A DNA stretch of 64,000 nucleotides from Cryptosporangium aurantiacum. Lineage in GTDB: Bacteria; Actinomycetota; Actinomycetes; Mycobacteriales; Cryptosporangiaceae. Made by a program: the position numbers and the translations under genes. The stretch spans positions 1 to 64,000 of the forward strand of contig NZ_FRCS01000019.1 in NCBI RefSeq assembly GCF_900143005.1, written 5' to 3'. The notes under the pieces are model-generated. The model was not told the origin of the DNA and did no database searches. It worked only from the letters and a program-made list of their open reading frames with translations. Of the stretch, positions 51,925-60,479 are shown piece by piece; the first letter of the stretch is position 1, and every line of letters begins with the position of its first letter.

Positions 51925-51964
51925 AACGCGGATCGGTCCAGCCAGGGCTGGACCGATCCGCGTT
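51925..51964. terminator. 18-bp perfect hairpin
   Basis: AACGCGGATCGGTCCAGC (51925-51942) pairs with GCTGGACCGATCCGCGTT (51947-51964), loop of 4 nt. One of two strong hairpins in the gap between the microprotein gene and the lipoprotein gene. It may insulate both; no T tract is present on the minus strand. Confidence 0.6.
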
Positions 51965-52009
51965 TCATCCGGAGCGGCCGGTCGGCACCGGGCAGGCGTC
52001 AAGCACGCG

Positions 52010-52046
52010 ACGGGGCCCGGAGTGCGGTGTGCACTCCGGGCCCCGT
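52010..52046. terminator. 16-bp perfect hairpin after the microprotein gene
   Basis: ACGGGGCCCGGAGTGC (52010-52025) pairs with GCACTCCGGGCCCCGT (52031-52046) around a 5-nt loop; TATCTATT follows on the plus strand. It lies 18 nt downstream of the microprotein stop and is a likely terminator for it. Confidence 0.7.
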
Positions 52047-52064
52047 TATCTATTGCCCTACGAC

Positions 52065-52193
52065 TCAGTAACCGTAGTCCCAGCAGTAGTCGCGCTTCTT
52101 GTGGTGACGCCGACGGCGACGCGGCTTGTAGCAGTCGTCGTAGTCGTAGTCGCGCTTGTAACCACAGTCGTAGTCGTAGTCGTAGCCGCTCAT
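52065..52193 (-). CDS. 42-residue Tyr/Asp-rich microprotein
   Basis: ATG at 52191-52193 follows GGAGG at ideal spacing. The peptide starts MSGYDYDYDCGYKRDYDYDD, has a basic middle (KPRRRRRHHKKR) and ends RDYCWDYGY. It contains 13 Tyr, 9 or 10 Asp and three Cys, so the two ends are acidic-aromatic and flank a basic core. Strong hairpins follow. No family recognised; binding of metal or nucleic acid, or a cell-surface role, are possible. Codons are used consistently (TAC, GAC), which argues for a real gene. Confidence 0.65.
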   Translation of the reverse strand: MSGYDYDYDCGYKRDYDYDDCYKPRRRRRHHKKRDYCWDYGY

Positions 52194-52225
52194 GTCGTCC
52201 AGCCTCCTGAGGCTTTGTCGTCCGG

Positions 52226-52292
52226 GGCCGTTCCCCGTGTGCCACTAGATTCGCCCGGATCGCCGCGGAGTTCGATCGGCCGGGGAACGGCC
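52226..52292. promoter_or_regulatory. Inverted repeat upstream of the microprotein gene
   Basis: GGCCGTTCCCCG (52226-52237) and CGGGGAACGGCC (52281-52292) are perfect inverted copies 43 nt apart in the divergent region between the microprotein and redoxin genes. Spacing suits looping or a dimer-of-dimers operator. Confidence 0.45.
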
Positions 52293-52373
52293 ACACCGTT
52301 CCGTTGCGAACACTCGCGGTGACCGGTCGGTGGCGATTGCCCCGGTGCGGGTTTGGCCCGAGCATGAGTCACC

Positions 52374-53321
52374 ATGGCCGACCGTCAGCACCTGCCCTCG
52401 TTCAGCGGCGCCACCGCGTGGCTCAACTCCGAACCGCTCGACCCCGACGGGCTGCGCGGCCACGTCGTCCTGGTGAACTTCTGGACGCTGACGTGCATCA
52501 ACTGGCTCCGGCAGGAGCCGTACGTCCGCGCCTGGGCGCAGGCCTACCGCGACGACGGGCTGGTCGTCGTCGGCGTCCACACGCCGGAGTTCTCGTTCGA
52601 GCACGACGTCGATCGGATCCGCCTGGCGATCGCGGAGCGGGCGATCGACTACCCGGTCGCGGTCGACAGCGACTACGGGGTCTGGCGCGCGTTCGACAAC
52701 CACTACTGGCCGGCCCTCTACGTCGCCGACACCGACGGTGTGCTCCGCGACCACCACTTCGGCGAGGGACGCTACGCGCAATCGGAACGGGTGCTCCAGC
52801 GGCTGCTCGGCGTCACGCGCGACCACGTCCACGTCGAGGGCCGAGGCGTCGAGGCGGAAGCCGACTGGAACCACCTGCGGACACCCGAGACCTACCTCGG
52901 CTACACCCGCGGCGAGCACTTCGCGTCACCCGGCGGTCCGGCGTTCGCCCGGCGCCGCACGTACACGCTGCCCGAGCACCTGCCGCTCAACCACTGGGCG
53001 CTCTCCGGCGAGTGGACGATCGGGCCGGAGAGCGCCGTCCTGCACGAATCGGGCGGCACCCTCGCCTACCGGTTCCACGCCCGCGACGCGCACCTCGTGC
53101 TCTGCGGTGAGACGCCCGAGCCGATCGGGTTCCGCGTGCTGCTCGACGGTGCGGCGCCCGGTGCGGCGCACGGCGACGATGTGGACGAGGAAGGTCACGG
53201 CGTGCTCCGGGACGGCCGCCTCTACCAGCTCGTCCGGGAACACGACGCGGTGCGCGACCGGACGCTGGAGATCACGTTCGATCGTCCCGGCGCCGGGGCC
53301 TACGTGTTCACGTTCGGCTGA
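52374..53321 (+). CDS. Thioredoxin-fold redoxin with C-terminal sandwich domain
   Basis: A 315-residue protein. Residues 1-150 form a thioredoxin/AhpC-like fold: VVLVNFWTLTCINWLRQEPYV carries one Cys, with Trp where the second CxxC cysteine would be. GVHTPEFSFEHD and AVDSDYGVWRAFDNHYWPALYVAD follow. Residues 165-315 resemble the carbohydrate-module-like C-terminal domain of DipZ proteins. No signal peptide is seen. Single-Cys chemistry suggests a peroxidase or mixed-disulphide role rather than dithiol exchange. A P450 gene follows 20 nt later. Confidence 0.82.
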   Translation: MADRQHLPSFSGATAWLNSEPLDPDGLRGHVVLVNFWTLTCINWLRQEPYVRAWAQAYRDDGLVVVGVHTPEFSFEHDVDRIRLAIAERAIDYPVAVDSDYGVWRAFDNHYWPALYVADTDGVLRDHHFGEGRYAQSERVLQRLLGVTRDHVHVEGRGVEAEADWNHLRTPETYLGYTRGEHFASPGGPAFARRRTYTLPEHLPLNHWALSGEWTIGPESAVLHESGGTLAYRFHARDAHLVLCGETPEPIGFRVLLDGAAPGAAHGDDVDEEGHGVLRDGRLYQLVREHDAVRDRTLEITFDRPGAGAYVFTFG

Positions 53322-53341
53322 TTCTCCCGGACACTGGTCGG

Positions 53342-54556
53342 ATGCCGGAGATCGTGCAGAGTCTCGAAGCGCACCAACTGCTGAACGAACTGACCACGAC
53401 GGCGGGCCGGGAGGATCCCTACTCTCGGTACGCACGGCTCCGGGAGATCTCCCCGATCGTGCGGGCGCCCGACGGCGCGCTGGTGGTGACCACCTACGCC
53501 GACTGCGGCACCGTGCTGCGCGACGCACGGTTCCGAAAGCTGCCGCCGGACCTGCTCGCGTTCGTCGGCGTCGCTACCTGGCGTGACCATCCGGCGCTGC
53601 GGCAGCTGTTCACCAGCATGCTGATGCTCGACCCGCCGGACCACACCCGGCTGCGCCGGCTGGTCAGCTCCGCGTTCACGCCACGACGGGTGGAGGCCCT
53701 GCGTCCGGCGATCGAGCGCATGGTCGACGAGTTGCTCGCCGACCTCGACGGCGAGCACGACTTCGTCGCGTCGTTCGCCTTCCCGCTGCCGGTGAACGTC
53801 ATCGGCGAGCTGCTCGGCGTACCGGCCGCCGACCGGCCCCGGTTCCAGTTGCTGGTGCGCGACTGGACGCAGATCCTCGAGGTCCTCACGCCAGAGGTCC
53901 TGAGCCGCGCCGACCCGGCCGCCGCCACGATCCGCGACTACCTCGCCGACCTCCTCGACGAGCGCCGGCGCCACCCGGCCGACGACCTGCTCAGCGCGCT
54001 GGTCCAGGCCCAGGCCGCCGACGACCGGCTCACCGACGACGAGGTGGTGGCCAACGCCGCCCTGCTGTTCGCGGCCGGGTTCGAGACGACCACGAACCTC
54101 CTCGCCAACGGTCTCGCCGCGCTCCTGGAGCACCCGGACCAGGCCCGGCTCCTCGCCGAGCGCCCGGACCTGGCCCGCTCGGGCGTCGAGGAGCTGCTGC
54201 GGTTCGACAGCCCGGTCCAGCTCAGCCCCCGGATCGTGGCCGAGCCGATCGAGCTCGCCGGGGTGACCGTCGCGCCGGGTGAGCGGGTCGTGGCCTACCT
54301 CGGGGCGGGCAACCACGACCCGGCGCGGTTCGCGCAGCCGGATCAGCTGCAGCTGGACCGCGCGGACAACGCGCCGCTGTCGTTCGGTGGCGGCATCCAC
54401 TACTGCCTGGGCGCTCCGCTGGCCCGCCTGGAGGCCCAGATCGCGCTGCCCGCACTACTTCGCCGGTTCCCGAAGCTGGCGCCGGCCGGTCCCGCCCGGC
54501 GCCGGGAGAGCCTGAGCCTGAAGGGCTTCACCACCCTCCCGGTACTCGCGGCCTAA
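53342..54556 (+). CDS. Cytochrome P450
   Basis: A 404-residue soluble bacterial P450. The I-helix oxygen motif is AGFETT (245-250), ExxR is E284-LL-R287, and the haem-binding loop FGGGIHYCLGAPLARLE has Cys355. Sequence order fits the CYP107-like group. Substrate unknown; no ferredoxin gene is adjacent. Starts 20 nt after the redoxin gene and may be cotranscribed; its end overlaps the HxlR gene by 4 nt. Confidence 0.94.
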   Translation: MPEIVQSLEAHQLLNELTTTAGREDPYSRYARLREISPIVRAPDGALVVTTYADCGTVLRDARFRKLPPDLLAFVGVATWRDHPALRQLFTSMLMLDPPDHTRLRRLVSSAFTPRRVEALRPAIERMVDELLADLDGEHDFVASFAFPLPVNVIGELLGVPAADRPRFQLLVRDWTQILEVLTPEVLSRADPAAATIRDYLADLLDERRRHPADDLLSALVQAQAADDRLTDDEVVANAALLFAAGFETTTNLLANGLAALLEHPDQARLLAERPDLARSGVEELLRFDSPVQLSPRIVAEPIELAGVTVAPGERVVAYLGAGNHDPARFAQPDQLQLDRADNAPLSFGGGIHYCLGAPLARLEAQIALPALLRRFPKLAPAGPARRRESLSLKGFTTLPVLAA

Positions 54557-55041
54557 CGCCCGCCGATGAGGACGTCGTGGGCGATCGCGTCCCGCTCGGC
54601 GGCCTGTAGTGCGGCGTCCCGTCGCTCGGCGTCCGCCCGCACGTCGTAGGCCGCGCGAGCGGTCGCGATCTCCGTCTGGTGCGCTTCGGTCCAGGTCACC
54701 AGCGCCTGGATCGTCGCGTGCAGCGTCGTGCCGAGCGGCGTCAGCGCGTAGTCGACGCGGGGCGGCACGCTCGGGTACACGCTCCGGCTGACCAGCCCGT
54801 CGCGCTCGAGATGACGCAACGTCCGGGCGAGCATGCGCTGGCTGATCCCGTCGATCTCCCGCCGCAGTTCGGTGAAGCGCAACGTGCGCTGATCCAGCAG
54901 CGCGATGACGAGCAGCGACCACTTGTCGGCGATCCGGTCGAGGATCTGCCGGACCTCGCAGCCCTCCCGCGGATCCCATTGAGCGACGTTGTCGTCGGTA
55001 ATCGCGCAGTAACCAGGGGACTGCGAAGTTCCGTCTTCCAT
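54553..55041 (-). CDS. HxlR-family regulator
   Basis: A 162-residue winged-helix protein of the HxlR type: CEVRQILDRIADKWSLLVIALL, FTELRREIDGISQRMLARTLRHLERDGLVSR, and YALTPLG. A C-terminal extension of about 40 residues is charged. The conserved Cys near 28 (GCEV) may sense oxidants or electrophiles. Divergent from the MFS gene with an inverted repeat between; it most likely regulates that exporter. Confidence 0.92.
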   Translation of the reverse strand: MEDGTSQSPGYCAITDDNVAQWDPREGCEVRQILDRIADKWSLLVIALLDQRTLRFTELRREIDGISQRMLARTLRHLERDGLVSRSVYPSVPPRVDYALTPLGTTLHATIQALVTWTEAHQTEIATARAAYDVRADAERRDAALQAAERDAIAHDVLIGGR

Positions 55042-55067
55042 GCCTACCGAGGCTGCCTCACGATTCG

Positions 55068-55090
55068 GTCGGTTACAAGAAGGAACCGAC
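55068..55090. promoter_or_regulatory. Inverted repeat between hxlR-type and MFS genes
   Basis: GTCGGTT (55068-55074) and AACCGAC (55084-55090) with a 9-nt spacer, in the 79-nt divergent region. Candidate HxlR operator. Confidence 0.55.
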
Positions 55091-55120
55091 TAACGGTTGA
55101 GAACCGTGAAGGAGTCGACT

Positions 55121-56539
55121 GTGGCTACATCGAGCGACCGGATCAACGGCCGGTCGTGGGGTGTGTTGTCCGTCCTGTGCGGCGCGATCTTTCTGGAGGG
55201 CATCGACGTCGCGATGCTCAACGTCGCGTTGCCATCCATCCGCGACGACCTGGGCCTGTCGACCGGGGCACTCAGCGGCCTGGTGAGCGCCTACGTCCTC
55301 GGGTACGGCGGGTTCATGCTGCTCGGCGGGCGCGCCGCCGACCTCCTGGGCCGGCGCCGGATGTTCCTCGGGTGGATGGTGGTCTTCCTGGTGTTCTCCG
55401 GCCTGGGCGGCCTCGCCACCGAGGGCTGGATGCTGCTGGTGGCGCGCTTCCTCACCGGCGTCGCCGCCGCCTTCCTCGCACCGGCCGGGTTGGCGCTGAT
55501 CACCGGCTTGTTCCCGGAGGGTCCGCAGCGCACCAAGGCGCTGGGGTTCTACGCCGGGACGGGCGCGGGCGGGTACTCCCTCGGATTGGTCGCCGGTGGG
55601 GTGCTGGCGTCGGCCGGCTGGCGCTGGGTGTTCTTCGCGCCGGTGATCATGGCCGCGGTCATCCTGGTGGCGGCACTCGTGCTGCTGCGGGACACCGAGG
55701 AGCGAACCGCCCGCACCGGATCCTTCGACATCGCGGGGGCACTGACGATCACTGGTGCGATGCTGCTGCTCGCCTACGCCGTCGTCCGGCTCGAGCACGG
55801 CGCCGACGGCCTGCCGACGACGCTGAGCGTGGCCGCCGCCGGGCTGGTGCTCCTCGCGCTCTTCGTCGCCATCGAACGGCGCGCGATCGACCCGCTGGTG
55901 CGGCTCGCGGTCCTCCGGTCGGCGGCGCTGGCGCGCACCAACGTCGCCGCGCTGCTGTTCCTCGGCGCGTTCGCCGGGTTCCAGTTCCTCGTCACGCTGT
56001 ACCTGCAGGAAATCCGCGGCTGGAGCCCGCTGCAGACCGGGCTGGCGATGCTGGTGGTCGGCCTCGACACGGTGCTCGCGCCGACGCTGACCCCGTGGCT
56101 GGTCGGCCGGTTCGGCAACGCCCGCGTGCTGTTCGTGGGCCTCGGCACGGCCGGGCTGTCATATCTGCTCTTCCTGCCGGTGGCGCCGGACTGGACCTAC
56201 GCGGCGATGCTGCCGAGCTTCGTGCTGCTCGGGCTCGCGTTCGCGCTGGTCTACGGGCCGCTCACGATGGCAGCGACCGCGGAACTCGACGAGCGCGAGC
56301 ACGGGCTGGCCGGTGGGCTGCTCTACACCGCGATCCAGTTCGGTACGGCGCTCGGGATCTCGGGGGCGACCGCGGTCACGGTGGCCGCCGGTGGGGTCGG
56401 GACGACGCTGGACGGGATCCGCGCCGGGCTGGTGCTGCCGGTGGCCGCCGCGCTGCTCGCCGTGGTCGTCATGGCGTTCGGTCTGCGCGACCGCGCCGGC
56501 ACACCACCGACACCCGAACCGGTGTCGGTGGGCGTCTGA
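55121..56539 (+). CDS. MFS drug exporter, DHA2-like
   Basis: A 472-residue MFS protein with about 14 membrane segments. Motif A reads GGRAADLLGRRRMFL, motif C-like APAGLALITGLFP, with a second-half charged loop. Likely exports drugs in exchange for protons. GTG start at 55121 preceded by AAGGAG; a TTG at 55097 is an alternative. Divergently encoded HxlR regulator upstream; a strong hairpin downstream. Confidence 0.9.
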   Translation: MATSSDRINGRSWGVLSVLCGAIFLEGIDVAMLNVALPSIRDDLGLSTGALSGLVSAYVLGYGGFMLLGGRAADLLGRRRMFLGWMVVFLVFSGLGGLATEGWMLLVARFLTGVAAAFLAPAGLALITGLFPEGPQRTKALGFYAGTGAGGYSLGLVAGGVLASAGWRWVFFAPVIMAAVILVAALVLLRDTEERTARTGSFDIAGALTITGAMLLLAYAVVRLEHGADGLPTTLSVAAAGLVLLALFVAIERRAIDPLVRLAVLRSAALARTNVAALLFLGAFAGFQFLVTLYLQEIRGWSPLQTGLAMLVVGLDTVLAPTLTPWLVGRFGNARVLFVGLGTAGLSYLLFLPVAPDWTYAAMLPSFVLLGLAFALVYGPLTMAATAELDEREHGLAGGLLYTAIQFGTALGISGATAVTVAAGGVGTTLDGIRAGLVLPVAAALLAVVVMAFGLRDRAGTPPTPEPVSVGV

Positions 56540-56560
56540 CGGCGGGCACTACCGCCGGGC

Positions 56561-56596
56561 GGATGACGTTCGGGAGACTTCTCCCGAACGTCATCC
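56561..56596. terminator. Bidirectional hairpin between convergent genes
   Basis: A perfect 16-bp stem, GGATGACGTTCGGGAG (56561-56576) with CTCCCGAACGTCATCC (56581-56596), loop ACTT. It sits in the 64-nt gap between the convergent MFS and MerR-PP2C genes and can serve both. Confidence 0.78.
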
Positions 56597-56603
56597 ACGC
56601 GCT

Positions 56604-57656
56604 CTACCCGGCGTCGACCACGTCCGCCACGACGCAGACGACGTTGTCCGGCGCACCGGCCGCGCGAACGAGCCCGACCAGCCGCTCCACGGCCCGCGCC
56701 GGATCGTCCCCGGCGGTCAGCACGGCCGTGATTTCCGCCTGCGCGACGACCGCCCACAAGCCGTCCGAGCACAGCAGGTACCGGTCACCCGGCACCGCCG
56801 TCCGCAGCGCCAGGTCCGCCTCGACCGGAGGCTCACCGGCCCCCAGCGCCCGCACGAGCAGCGCCCGGTCCGGATGCGCACCCGCCTCCGCCGGGCTCAG
56901 CGCGCCCCGGTCCACCTGCGACTGCACCCACGTGTGGTCGGCCGTCAGGCGGAACAGCTCGCCGCCACGCACCAGGTAAGCCCGGGTATCGCCGATGTGC
57001 AGCAGCGCCAGCTGTGTCCCCGACCGCAGCAGCGCGGTCAGCGTCGTCGCCGGCCGGGCGTCACCGGTGGCCGCTGCCCGGACCGCCCGATCCGCCTCGG
57101 CCACCGCACCGGCCAGCATCGTCAGCAGTTCAGCCGCCGGTGCGTCGGTCAGCTCGAGCGTGGTGACAGCGTCGATCGCGGCGGCGCTTGCCGCCGCCCC
57201 GCCGGGCCCGCGGACCCCGTCGGCCACGGCCAGCAGCCGATCGCCCGCGTGGACGGCGTCCTCAGTGGTGTCGCGCGCTCCGGCGTCAGCAGCCGTCGCG
57301 TAGTTGAAGGTCACAGACATGGTTGCCCTTCCCGAGAGGTGCTCGACGAGCAGGGCTGCCACCCGGGCCCGGGCCGCGTTCTCGACCGTGACCCGCTGCC
57401 AGTACTCGGCGATCGCCTCGGCCGCAGCCGGGGCGTCCAACGCGCAGATCGTCCGGATCGTCGCCAGCGGCACGCCCACCCGACGCAGCTCGGCGATCAG
57501 CCGCGCGGTCTCCAGCTGCGCCGGGTCGTAGTACCGGTAACCCGACTCCGGATCGACCGCGGCGGGCGTCAGCAGCCCGCACTCGTCGTAGTGGCGCAGC
57601 GCCTTGGGCGTCAGCCCGGCGGCCCGGGCGAAGGCTCCGATTGTGATCAGCCGCAC
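56604..57656 (-). CDS. MerR regulator fused to PP2C phosphatase
   Basis: A 350-residue fusion. Residues 1-110 are a MerR protein (TIGAFARAAGLTPKALRHYD, YRYYDPAQLETARLIAELRRVGVPL, then a dimerisation helix). Residues about 114-350 are a PP2C-type Ser/Thr phosphatase: TTEDAV, VADGVRG, LLHIGDTRAYLVRGG, LLCSDGLW and APDNVVCVV, with the metal-binding Asp residues present. GTG start behind GGAGG. This fusion is known in actinobacteria and could couple dephosphorylation to transcription. No Cys cluster for metal sensing is seen. Confidence 0.88.
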   Translation of the reverse strand: MRLITIGAFARAAGLTPKALRHYDECGLLTPAAVDPESGYRYYDPAQLETARLIAELRRVGVPLATIRTICALDAPAAAEAIAEYWQRVTVENAARARVAALLVEHLSGRATMSVTFNYATAADAGARDTTEDAVHAGDRLLAVADGVRGPGGAAASAAAIDAVTTLELTDAPAAELLTMLAGAVAEADRAVRAAATGDARPATTLTALLRSGTQLALLHIGDTRAYLVRGGELFRLTADHTWVQSQVDRGALSPAEAGAHPDRALLVRALGAGEPPVEADLALRTAVPGDRYLLCSDGLWAVVAQAEITAVLTAGDDPARAVERLVGLVRAAGAPDNVVCVVADVVDAG

Positions 57657-57732
57657 GGTGGCATCCTCCTCGCACCGGCCACGGTGACCGGCACGCCCCA
57701 CGCTGCGGCTTCCCCGAAGGGCAAGGTCAAGC

Positions 57733-59076
57733 ATGGTTCTTCCGGAACCCGTCCCCGGCACGAAACTCCGGATCCTGGCCACCACCGACCTCGGCGCCGC
57801 GTTCGTCCCGGTCCCGACCAGCGTGGGTCCGGCAGGCACCTGCGACGGCGTCGCGGCGCTGCTGGCCGCCGAACGTGCCCGGCTGCCGACCGTCTGGCTG
57901 GACGCGGGCGACCTCGCGGTCGGGCCGGTGCAGGCCCTGCTGGGCCGTCGGCCGTGGGCCGAACTCGGTGCGCTGCCGCTGTCCGCGGCCGCGGCCGGCA
58001 ACCACGAGTTCGACGACGGGGTCGAGGCCCTGCGGTCGGCCGCGGGCCTCCTGGGATTTCCGTTGCTCTGCGCGGACGTTGACGTCGGCCTGCCCGGCGC
58101 GGCCCTGATTCATACGGACGCCGGGCCGCTCGGCGTCGTCGGCCTGACCCACCCGGCGACCCACCGCTTCGCCCCGGCACCACCACCGGTGACCGACCGG
58201 GCAGCCCGCGTCCGGGATCATGCCGCGCGGCTGCGGGCCGAGGGCGCCGAGCGCGTCGTCGTCCTGCTGCACGACGGCGCCGACTGGTGGCCTTCCGGCA
58301 CCGCGTCGACCAGCGCCAGGACCACCCGGCTCGCCCGGACGACGGCGCCCTGGGCCTCGGACGTCGATCTGATCCTGGGTGGCCATACGCCGGGCGGCTG
58401 GACCGGCACGCTGTCCGGCACGCCCGCCGGACACGCGCCGATCTTCGCGTCCACCGTGCTGGTCGTCGACGTGCCGGACGTCCCCCGGAAGGTTGTTCTC
58501 CGCGGGGTGCACCCGGTGCCGGCCGTCCGGCCGGACCGCAACCCGGCCGTCGAGACACTCGACGCCGCCGACGACGACGTTGTCGGCGAGAGCCGACACA
58601 CCTGGCTGTCTCGCACCGGAGCACCGCACTACCTGCCCGACCTGATCGCCGCCGGGTTCCGCGCGGCCACCGGCGCGGACGCCGGGCTGGTCCTGGCCAG
58701 CCAGCACACCACGCAGGGTGCGGTGGACGGCACGGTGGCGGCGCTACCCGCCGGGCCGGTCACGACGCTGGACCTCTACCGGCTGTTCGGTACGCCCGAC
58801 GACCGGCTCGCGGTACTTCGGCTGCGGCGGGGCGAGCTGCCGCGCCTGCGGCGCGCGCTGGCCGACATCGCCGACCCGCGCTCGGTGCACGCGGACGACG
58901 TCTGGTGGAACTGGTGCCGGATGCCGAACGCAATCGACGCTGATTCAGACGACGCCCGGACGGTCGCGGTGCTGCCGAACGTGGTCGACCGGATCGGCGA
59001 CGTGCTGGGCCGGGACGTCGAGAGCGAACTGGCCGATGTAGGCGCTCGCCGGTCGCTACTGGACGTCCTGCGGTAG
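57733..59076 (+). CDS. 5'-nucleotidase-like metallophosphatase
   Basis: A 447-residue calcineurin-like phosphoesterase in the 5'-nucleotidase branch. AAGNHEFDDG (about 92-101) and LGGHTPGGW are standard metal motifs. The first motif reads ATTDLGAAF where the family has D-x-H, so one ligand may be changed. The C-terminal part (ALPAGPVTTLDLYRLFGTPDDRLAVLRL) is the substrate-specificity domain. No signal peptide is visible, unlike most secreted 5'-nucleotidases. Divergent from the MerR-PP2C gene. Confidence 0.82.
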   Translation: MVLPEPVPGTKLRILATTDLGAAFVPVPTSVGPAGTCDGVAALLAAERARLPTVWLDAGDLAVGPVQALLGRRPWAELGALPLSAAAAGNHEFDDGVEALRSAAGLLGFPLLCADVDVGLPGAALIHTDAGPLGVVGLTHPATHRFAPAPPPVTDRAARVRDHAARLRAEGAERVVVLLHDGADWWPSGTASTSARTTRLARTTAPWASDVDLILGGHTPGGWTGTLSGTPAGHAPIFASTVLVVDVPDVPRKVVLRGVHPVPAVRPDRNPAVETLDAADDDVVGESRHTWLSRTGAPHYLPDLIAAGFRAATGADAGLVLASQHTTQGAVDGTVAALPAGPVTTLDLYRLFGTPDDRLAVLRLRRGELPRLRRALADIADPRSVHADDVWWNWCRMPNAIDADSDDARTVAVLPNVVDRIGDVLGRDVESELADVGARRSLLDVLR

Positions 59077-59120
59077 ACGCGTACGCTCTCGACCGGCGGG
59101 GCCCGCCGAAAGGAGTGCTT

Positions 59121-59552
59121 GTGCGCTCACTCGCAGTGGCGATGTACGTGGTGTGCGTCGGTGCACTGCTGCTCGTCGCCGCCCTCTTCCTGCCCCGGTC
59201 ACGCTCCGTCGACTTCCTGTCGGGTCAGCAGTCCGACCGGCCGGACGGCGTGGAGGGCGGGCTGCTGGTCCTCGCGGCGGTCGTGGCCGTGGCGCTCGCG
59301 GTGCTGGGGTCGGTCCGGTCGCGGCCGTGGCTCGTGGTGGCCGCTGCGGTGCCGGGTCTGGTCGTCGCGGGGCTCTGGCTCTGGTACGTCTTCGACCTGC
59401 GGAACGGCAACCGGGACATCCAGTCGTGCACCGACGCGTTCGCCTGCACGGACCTGCTGATCGTCCGCCCGGCGGCCGGCGCGTACCTGATGGTCGCCGG
59501 CGGTCTGGTGATCGCGCTCGGCGGCGCCCTCGCGTTACGGAGCCGCCGCTAG
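59121..59552 (+). CDS. Four-segment membrane protein
   Basis: A 143-residue protein with hydrophobic segments at about 4-24, 46-64, 70-88 and 117-137. Two cysteines (IQSCTDAFACTD) in the outside-predicted loop may form a disulphide. GTG start 6 nt after AGGAG. No known family; its end overlaps the EI24 gene by 4 nt. Confidence 0.65.
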   Translation: MRSLAVAMYVVCVGALLLVAALFLPRSRSVDFLSGQQSDRPDGVEGGLLVLAAVVAVALAVLGSVRSRPWLVVAAAVPGLVVAGLWLWYVFDLRNGNRDIQSCTDAFACTDLLIVRPAAGAYLMVAGGLVIALGGALALRSRR

Positions 59553-60328
59553 ATCCGCTCCCCGTGGACGTAGCGGGTGAGCAGCGTGCCGCCGGCGATC
59601 GCGGCGGGGATCACCAGGATGTTCGCGAACGGAACCAGCGAGAGCGCCGCGACCGGGATACCGAACCCGAGCGCCAGCGCCCGGTGCTGCCGGAGCACCT
59701 TCCGGCGTTCCCGCAGGAACGTGCCGCGCCGGTTGAACGGGATGCCGGTGAGGTCGACGCTCAGCAGCCAGCCGCCGATGAGCAGCCCGACGATCGGTGC
59801 GAGCAGCTGGCCGGCGAACGGCACGAAGCCGAGCAGCAGCACCGGGATCGACAGCACGAGCTGGGTGCCGATCACCCGGACCGAGTCCATGGCGTTGCGC
59901 GGCAGCGTGCGGTACCAGGGCAGGTCAGGGTAGTTACTCGCGCCGAGGCGGTGCTCGATCTGCTCCGAGATCTTCTCGTAGAACGGGTCGCCGATGATCA
60001 GCGTCAGCGACGTGTAGGTGACGACCGCGAGCCAGATCGCGCCGACCGCGATCGCGGCCTGGGCGAGGAGCCGGGCCGCGTTCCGCGCGTCGGTCGACCA
60101 CTCCTCGGCGAACCAGTTCGTGGTCCATGCGCCGAGGTCACCGAGGAACACGACCAGCACGACGAACGCCGCCAGCAGGATCAGGAACGCGATGACGGCC
60201 GGGATCAGGCCGAGCAGGAGCTGCCCCGGGTACTTCGCGTACATGCCGAAGCCGCGTCCGAGCAGCTTGAGGCCCAGGAGGAACTCGGAGCCGGTGGACG
60301 TACGGACCGGCGGTGTCACGGCGCTCAC
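59549..60328 (-). CDS. EI24/CysZ-like membrane protein
   Basis: A 259-residue protein with four or more membrane segments and the EI24 signature (LGRGFGMYAKYPGQLLLGLIPAVI, LIIGDPFYEKISEQIE, and RALALGFGIPVAALSLVPFANILVIPAAIAGG). CysZ relatives import sulphate, but the actinobacterial EI24 group is of unknown function. Predicted to sit in the inner membrane. Confidence 0.85.
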   Translation of the reverse strand: MSAVTPPVRTSTGSEFLLGLKLLGRGFGMYAKYPGQLLLGLIPAVIAFLILLAAFVVLVVFLGDLGAWTTNWFAEEWSTDARNAARLLAQAAIAVGAIWLAVVTYTSLTLIIGDPFYEKISEQIEHRLGASNYPDLPWYRTLPRNAMDSVRVIGTQLVLSIPVLLLGFVPFAGQLLAPIVGLLIGGWLLSVDLTGIPFNRRGTFLRERRKVLRQHRALALGFGIPVAALSLVPFANILVIPAAIAGGTLLTRYVHGERI

Positions 60329-60411
60329 GCGCGGCAGCCTAGCGTCCGGATCGGCCGTACCGCCCCACCAGGCGAAATCGTCGGGGGGTGAGGTTAATGT
60401 GCTTCCGGGGA

Positions 60412-60435
60412 CCTGAGCGGTTGTTGCTGCTCAGG
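60412..60435 (+). promoter_or_regulatory. Leader hairpin before the coiled-coil gene
   Basis: CCTGAGC (60412-60418) pairs with GCTCAGG (60429-60435), 45 nt before the GTG start of the coiled-coil gene. Weak; may be a leader structure or chance. Confidence 0.3.
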
Positions 60436-60479
60436 AACCGACCACTACTGGGGTCGGCGGGGGGAAATGGGGGCAGATC

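Noticed and set aside
59153-60391. A 412-codon plus-strand open frame rich in Arg and Asp
   Set aside because: It covers the antisense of the EI24 gene and part of the membrane-protein gene out of frame; low-complexity product without a domain.
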